Source: Candidatus Acidiferrum typicum (GTDB taxonomy: Bacteria; Acidobacteriota; Terriglobia; Acidiferrales; UBA7541). Taken from it: a DNA stretch of 9,859 nt. Below the pieces are notes generated by a model. That model ran no database searches, was not told the origin of the DNA, and saw only the letters and a program-made list of their open reading frames with translations. Position numbers and translations under genes: made by a program. Below, piece by piece: positions 4,270-9,859 of the stretch (positions are counted from its first letter, which is position 1; each line of letters opens with the position of its first letter). The stretch lies in the NCBI GenBank assembly GCA_002478115.1, contig DLMH01000188.1, positions 1 to 9,859 on the forward strand. The letters run 5' to 3'.

Positions 4270-7200
4270 ATGTCCAATAGCAACCAGCACGTTCGGGAAC
4301 GCCAGCGACTGGATTTCGCGAAAATTCAGGGGTCCATCCAGATCCCTAACTTGATCGAGGTCCAGAAAAAGTCCTATCAGCGCTTTCTGCAGATGGACTT
4401 GCTGCCCAGCGAGCGCGAGGATGCCGGCCTGCAGTCCGTGTTCACGTCGGTCTTCCCCATCCGCGACTTCCGCGAAATGTCGCAACTCGAGTTCGTGGAC
4501 TACGCGATCGGAAACTGGGAGTGCAAGTGCGGCAACCTGAAGGGTCTGCATCACCTGCGCGCCACCTGCCGCAATTGCGGCGCTTCCGTCGTCACCAATC
4601 CTTACCAGACCGGCGACGTCATCTGCCAGAAGTGCGGCACTTTCAACAAGAATACCCCGACCTTCTGCAACAAGTGCGGCGACCCCGTGGCCATGCAGTT
4701 GAAGTACGACGTCAACGAGTGCCAGGAACGCGGCATGACCTATTCCGCGCCTCTCAAGGTCACCATTCGCCTCACCATTTACGACAAGGATCCCGATACC
4801 GGCGCGAAAACCATTCGCGACATCAAGGAGCAGGAAGTTTTCTACGGCGATATTCCGCTGATGACCGATAACGGCACCTTCATCATCAACGGCACCGAGC
4901 GCGTCATCGTCAGCCAGTTGCACCGCTCCCCCGGCGTCTTTTTTGAAAGCGCCAACAACCGTACCTATTTCCTTGGCAAGATCATTCCCTATCGCGGCTC
5001 CTGGGTTGAATTCGAGTACGACACCAAGAACATCCTCTACGTGCGTATCGACCGCAAGCGCAAGTTCCTCGGCTCCATCTTCCTCCGCGCGCTGGGCATG
5101 AAGTCGAACGAAGAAATCCTCCGCACCTTCTACCAGGTGGAGCGCATCTCTCTCCGCGAAAAGGAACTTCTCTGGAACATTTCGCCCGGCATCGTTGAGC
5201 GCAAACTCACCCACGAAATCCGCAATCCGAAATCCGAAGAAATCCTCGTGGGCGCCCACAAGCGCATCACCGAAACCCTCTTCAAGGAATTGATCAAGGC
5301 GCGCATTTCCCAGGTTCGCGCGGCCCTTGCCGATCTCGAAGGTGCTTACAGCGTCGCCGACGTCGTCAATCGCGTGACTGGCGAAGTGCTGCTCGAATCC
5401 AACAAGCCGTTGACCGCCGATCTCTGGCAGGCCTTTGCCGAAGCGGGCATCACCGAAGTGGATGTCTTCTTCCCGGAACGCGATGAAATCGGCTTGGTGC
5501 TGTCGCGCACCTTGGATAAGGACTCCATCCGCTCCTCCAAGGAAGCGCTCATCGAAATCTATCGCAAGTTGCGTCCCGGCGATCCGCCGACGCTGGAAAC
5601 GGCCACCAACCTCTTCCGCGGCATGTTTTTCGACCCGCGCAAGTACGATTTCAGCCGCGTCGGCCGCTTGAAGTTCAACATCAAGATGGGTCTCGATACG
5701 CCGCTGGATAATCGCACGCTGGACACCACCGATTTCGTCGCCGCTATCAAGTACCTCTACAAGCTGCGCAAGAACATCGGCGTCGTCGACGATATCGACC
5801 ACCTCGGCAATCGCCGCGTCCGCGCGGTTGGCGAACTTCTCGAAAACCAGTTCCGTATCGGCCTTGTCCGCATGGAGCGCGCCATCAAGGAAAAGATGAG
5901 CGTCTACCAGGAAATGTCCACGGCCATGCCGCACGATCTGGTCAACGCCAAGCCGGTCATGGCGGCCATCCGCGAATTCTTCGGAAGCTCGCAGTTGAGC
6001 CAGTTCATGGACCAGACCAACCCGCTCAGCGAAATCACCCACAAGCGGCGTCTCTCCGCTCTCGGTCCCGGCGGGTTGTCCCGTGAACGCGCCGGATTCG
6101 AGGTTCGCGACGTCCACCCGACGCACTACGGCCGCATCTGCCCCATCGAAACCCCTGAGGGCCCGAACATCGGTCTCATCAGCTCGCTCAGTTGCTTCGC
6201 GCGCATCAACGATTACGGCTTCATCGAATCGCCCTATCGCCGCGTCAAGGGCGGCCGCATCATCGACTTCGTTCAGATCGTCAATGCCGGCGACAGCGAA
6301 TTCAAGGCCGGCGATATCGTGGAACGCGACCGCGTCGAAGAACTCAACGACGAGCTTAAGCGCCGCAAGGTCGTTTATGAACCCTACTGCTTCTACCTCT
6401 CGGCTTGGGAAGAGGACAAGTACGTTGTCGCCCAGGCTAACGTCACCCTGGACGACAGGCTGCGCATTACCACCGAACTCGTCAACTGCCGCCAGGCCGG
6501 CAACTTCGTCCTGAAGCATCGCGATGAAGTCGATTACGTCGACGTTTCGCCAAAGCAGCTCGTTTCCGTCGCCGCCAGCTTGATTCCGTTCCTGGAGAAC
6601 GACGACGCCAACCGTGCCTTGATGGGCTCCAACATGCAGCGCCAGGCCGTGCCTTTGATCCGTGGCGAGGCGCCCCTCATTGGCACCGGCATGGAACGCG
6701 TCACCGCGCGCGACTCCGGCGCCGTGGTCCTCTGCAAGCGCGACGGCATCGTCGATCAAGTCGATTCGGAGCGCATCATCGTCCGCGTCGAAAGCGACCA
6801 CTCCGGCGTGCTCAGCCGTGAAGTGGGCGCTGACATCTACACGCTTACCAAGTTCAAGCGCTCCAACCAGAACACTTGCATCAACCAGAAGCCTCTCGTT
6901 CGCGTGGGTGATCGCGTCAAGACCGCTCAGGTCCTCGCCGACGGGCCTTGCACCGACCGCGGCGAACTCGGCCTGGGCCGCAACGTTCTTGTCGCCTTCT
7001 TGCCCTGGCGTGGCTACAACTTTGAAGACGCCATCCTCGTCAGCGAAAAGCTCGTCAAGGACGATTACTACACCTCCATCCACATCGAGGAGTACGAAAT
7101 CGAAGCGCGCGACACCAAGCTTGGCCCCGAAGAAGTTACGCGCGACATCCCCAACATCAGCGAATCGTTCCTCCGCAACCTCGACGAAAGCGGCGTCATC

Positions 7201-8703
7201 CGCATCGGCGCCGTCGTCAAACCGGGCGACATCCTCGTCGGCAAGGTCACACCCAAGGGCGAAACCACCCTGACGCCGGAAGAGAAGCTTCTCCGCGCCA
7301 TCTTTGGCGAAAAAGCCGGCGATGTTCGCGACGCTTCCCTCTATTGCCCGCCGGGCATCGAAGGCACCATCGTTGACGTCAAGATCTTCACCCGCAAGGG
7401 CGGCGAAAAGGACGAACGCCACAAGGCCATCGAAGCCTCTCAGGTTTTCAAACTCGAAAAGAACCTCGCCGACGAAATCCGCATCCTCACCGATGAGCGC
7501 CTCAAACGCCTCGGCGATCTGCTGGGCGGCAAGATTCTGCAGGCCGACCTGCACGACGAAAAGACCAACAAGCGTTTGCTGGTCAAGGGCACCGAACTTA
7601 CCCGCGACCTCATCGAAAAGATTTCCACGCGCAATCTCAAGCGTTTGAAGCTCAACGAGAAGGATCCTCTCCTGATCGAGAAGATCGAAGAGATCGAGGA
7701 GATGACCTCGCGCCAGATCGACGTTCTCCGCAAGATCACCGAGGAGCGCAAGGAAAAACTCAAGAAGGGCGACGAACTGCCTCCGGGCGTCATCAAGCTC
7801 GCCAAGGTTTATATCGCCATGAAGCGCAAGCTCTCCATCGGCGACAAAATGGCCGGCCGCCACGGCAACAAGGGCGTCATCGCCCGCGTCGTGCCTGAGG
7901 AAGATATGCCGTACCTTCCCGATGGCACGCCCGTCGAAATCGTGCTCAACCCCCTCGGCGTTCCCTCCCGTATGAACGTCGGCCAGATTCTCGAAACGCA
8001 CCTCGGCTGGGCTTCCAAGGAACTTGGCAACAGCCTCAAGCGCCTGCTCAGCAAGGAAGTCAAGGCCGAAGCGCTTCGCCGCTGGTTTCGCGAGGTTTTC
8101 AGCGACACCGCCATTTGGAAGTCGCTCTCCAAGATGTCCGATGAGGAGTTGCTCGACCACGCCGAAGGCTTCCGCGACGGCATTCCCTTCGCCACGCCCG
8201 TGTTCGACGGCGCGCGCGAAGCCGAAATCCGCCACCTGCTGGAAGTTGCGGGCCTCCCGCACGCCGGCAAGATCAATCTCTTCGACGGCATGACCGGCGA
8301 CCAGTTCGACCAGCCCGTCACCGTTGGCTACATCTACATGCTCAAGCTGTCGCACCTCGTTGACGACAAGATCCACGCGCGTTCCATCGGTCCCTACTCG
8401 CTGATTACGCAGCAGCCCCTCGGCGGCAAGGCGCAATTCGGCGGCCAGCGCTTCGGTGAAATGGAAGTTTGGGCCCTCGAAGCCTATGGCGCCGCGCACA
8501 TCTTGCAGGAACTCCTCACGGCAAAGTCCGACGACGTTTATGGCCGCGCCAAGATTTACGAGGCCATCGTCAAAGGCGAGCCGGGCATCGAACCGGGCGT
8601 TCCCGAATCGTTCAACGTGCTCGTTCGCGAGCTGCAGTCGCTCTGCCTCGATGTCGAGTTGATGAAGCGTCAGAAGCCGCCGGCGGAAAAAGCGGCTGAC
8701 TGA
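4270..8703 (+). CDS. rpoB: DNA-directed RNA polymerase subunit beta (with N-terminal zinc-ribbon insertion)
   Basis: RpoB is the second-largest catalytic subunit of RNA polymerase. The 1477-residue protein exceeds the 1342 of E. coli. The N-terminus ([16 protein letters not shown]) is normal. The protrusion is then interrupted at about 84-143 by eight extra cysteines (see the separate entry). It resumes at about 144 with [19 protein letters not shown], then [18 protein letters not shown]. The rifampicin pocket (about 572-600) resembles the susceptible type, with D581, H591 and S596 at the positions of E. coli D516, H526 and S531. Active-site elements are NFED (917-920) and lysines 1193 and 1201 in [13 protein letters not shown] charged helical stretch at about 1075-1175 corresponds to the E. 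coli beta insertion before that motif. The C-terminus has [18 protein letters not shown] and a short lysine/proline-rich tail. ATG at 4270 follows TGAGGT (4255-4260). Confidence 0.98.
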   Translation: MSNSNQHVRERQRLDFAKIQGSIQIPNLIEVQKKSYQRFLQMDLLPSEREDAGLQSVFTSVFPIRDFREMSQLEFVDYAIGNWECKCGNLKGLHHLRATCRNCGASVVTNPYQTGDVICQKCGTFNKNTPTFCNKCGDPVAMQLKYDVNECQERGMTYSAPLKVTIRLTIYDKDPDTGAKTIRDIKEQEVFYGDIPLMTDNGTFIINGTERVIVSQLHRSPGVFFESANNRTYFLGKIIPYRGSWVEFEYDTKNILYVRIDRKRKFLGSIFLRALGMKSNEEILRTFYQVERISLREKELLWNISPGIVERKLTHEIRNPKSEEILVGAHKRITETLFKELIKARISQVRAALADLEGAYSVADVVNRVTGEVLLESNKPLTADLWQAFAEAGITEVDVFFPERDEIGLVLSRTLDKDSIRSSKEALIEIYRKLRPGDPPTLETATNLFRGMFFDPRKYDFSRVGRLKFNIKMGLDTPLDNRTLDTTDFVAAIKYLYKLRKNIGVVDDIDHLGNRRVRAVGELLENQFRIGLVRMERAIKEKMSVYQEMSTAMPHDLVNAKPVMAAIREFFGSSQLSQFMDQTNPLSEITHKRRLSALGPGGLSRERAGFEVRDVHPTHYGRICPIETPEGPNIGLISSLSCFARINDYGFIESPYRRVKGGRIIDFVQIVNAGDSEFKAGDIVERDRVEELNDELKRRKVVYEPYCFYLSAWEEDKYVVAQANVTLDDRLRITTELVNCRQAGNFVLKHRDEVDYVDVSPKQLVSVAASLIPFLENDDANRALMGSNMQRQAVPLIRGEAPLIGTGMERVTARDSGAVVLCKRDGIVDQVDSERIIVRVESDHSGVLSREVGADIYTLTKFKRSNQNTCINQKPLVRVGDRVKTAQVLADGPCTDRGELGLGRNVLVAFLPWRGYNFEDAILVSEKLVKDDYYTSIHIEEYEIEARDTKLGPEEVTRDIPNISESFLRNLDESGVIRIGAVVKPGDILVGKVTPKGETTLTPEEKLLRAIFGEKAGDVRDASLYCPPGIEGTIVDVKIFTRKGGEKDERHKAIEASQVFKLEKNLADEIRILTDERLKRLGDLLGGKILQADLHDEKTNKRLLVKGTELTRDLIEKISTRNLKRLKLNEKDPLLIEKIEEIEEMTSRQIDVLRKITEERKEKLKKGDELPPGVIKLAKVYIAMKRKLSIGDKMAGRHGNKGVIARVVPEEDMPYLPDGTPVEIVLNPLGVPSRMNVGQILETHLGWASKELGNSLKRLLSKEVKAEALRRWFREVFSDTAIWKSLSKMSDEELLDHAEGFRDGIPFATPVFDGAREAEIRHLLEVAGLPHAGKINLFDGMTGDQFDQPVTVGYIYMLKLSHLVDDKIHARSIGPYSLITQQPLGGKAQFGGQRFGEMEVWALEAYGAAHILQELLTAKSDDVYGRAKIYEAIVKGEPGIEPGVPESFNVLVRELQSLCLDVELMKRQKPPAEKAAD
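4519..4698 (+). other. Double zinc-ribbon insertion within RpoB (residues about 84-143)
   Basis: Relative to E. coli beta, where the protrusion reads YRLGEPVFDVQEC (about 73-85), this RpoB has YAIGNW, then about 60 extra residues, then LKYDVNEC. The extra segment holds C85-x-C87 with C100-xx-C103, and C119-xx-C122 with C133-xx-C136, which is the geometry of two zinc ribbons. The first ribbon shares the pattern WECxCGxxKxxxHxxxxCxxCG with the RpoC zinc-binding domain at residues 67-88. The reading frame and codon style are continuous with rpoB, so this is a real part of the protein and not an assembly error. Zinc binding is inferred from cysteine spacing. It may be a lineage-wide feature of Acidobacteriota. 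Confidence 0.85.
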
Positions 8704-8713
8704 TTTCAGCCGT

Positions 8714-8737
8714 GGGGGCGCGGCATTCTGCGTCCCC
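8714..8737 (+). other. Hairpin in rpoB-rpoC spacer
   Basis: GGGGGCGC (8714-8721) pairs with GCGTCCCC (8730-8737), including one G-U pair, around an 8-nt loop, starting ten bases after the rpoB stop. No U-run follows, so it is not a good intrinsic terminator, and rpoBC must be read through. It may protect the rpoB 3' end or mark a processing site within the 143-nt spacer. Confidence 0.45.
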
Positions 8738-8812
8738 TCTCGGCGCGAACCGCTTGGCAGTAGAAGGTTTTCGTAGTTGGGTTTTCAGCCGGTCCTGCAC
8801 CATCGGGCCGCG

Positions 8813-9859
<1,047 letters not shown>

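Noticed and set aside
4264..8499. Minus-strand open frame of 1411 codons covering most of rpoB
   Set aside because: It is codon-in-register with rpoB and exists because rpoB avoids TTA, CTA and TCA. Its translation is low-complexity (rich in A, V, D, E, L, F) with no recognisable domain, while the sense strand is unmistakable RpoB.

Overview
The window is the bacterial tuf - rpmG - tRNA-Trp - secE - nusG - rplK - rplA - rplJ - rplL - rpoB - rpoC block, all on the + strand. It opens in the last 78 codons of tuf (EF-Tu) and closes 337 codons into rpoC (RNA polymerase beta'). The DNA is GC-rich with strong codon bias in the ribosomal and polymerase genes. Gene order, the style of RpoB/NusG and a GTCATCCTGAG-type intergenic repeat suggest an Acidobacteriota genome (Terriglobia-like). 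That assignment is an inference from memory of family sequences, not a computed placement.

Layout: 1-237 is the tuf 3' end. 244-504 is an unrecognised 86-residue ORF. 550-699 is rpmG, the four-cysteine zinc form of L33. 700-818 is non-coding and holds a repeat-like inverted element. 819-893 is tRNA-Trp(CCA) with an encoded CCA end. 943-1233 is secE, 1248-1781 nusG, 1835-2269 rplK, 2305-3015 rplA, 3047-3574 rplJ and 3653-4033 rplL. 4034-4269 is a structured 236-nt rplL-rpoB spacer. 4270-8703 is rpoB (1477 aa). 8704-8846 is a structured spacer, and rpoC runs from a TTG at 8847 off the window.

The genes supply translation elongation (EF-Tu, L33, the L11/L1/L10/L12 stalk proteins, tRNA-Trp), the essential Sec translocon subunit SecE, and the transcription machinery with its elongation factor NusG. 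They are probably co-transcribed with internal modulation at the rplL-rpoB and rpoB-rpoC junctions.

The most notable feature is inside RpoB. About 60 extra residues (about 84-143) interrupt the N-terminal protrusion and carry eight cysteines arranged as two zinc ribbons. The first ribbon has the same spacing as the canonical zinc-binding domain at the N-terminus of RpoC encoded just downstream, and a clearly similar sequence. This suggests that a zinc ribbon was copied within the operon. Further observations are GNRA-capped hairpins just 5' of the ribosome binding sites of secE, rpoB and rpoC, mutually exclusive RNA pairings upstream of rpoB, and the lack of room for a classical L10 leader.
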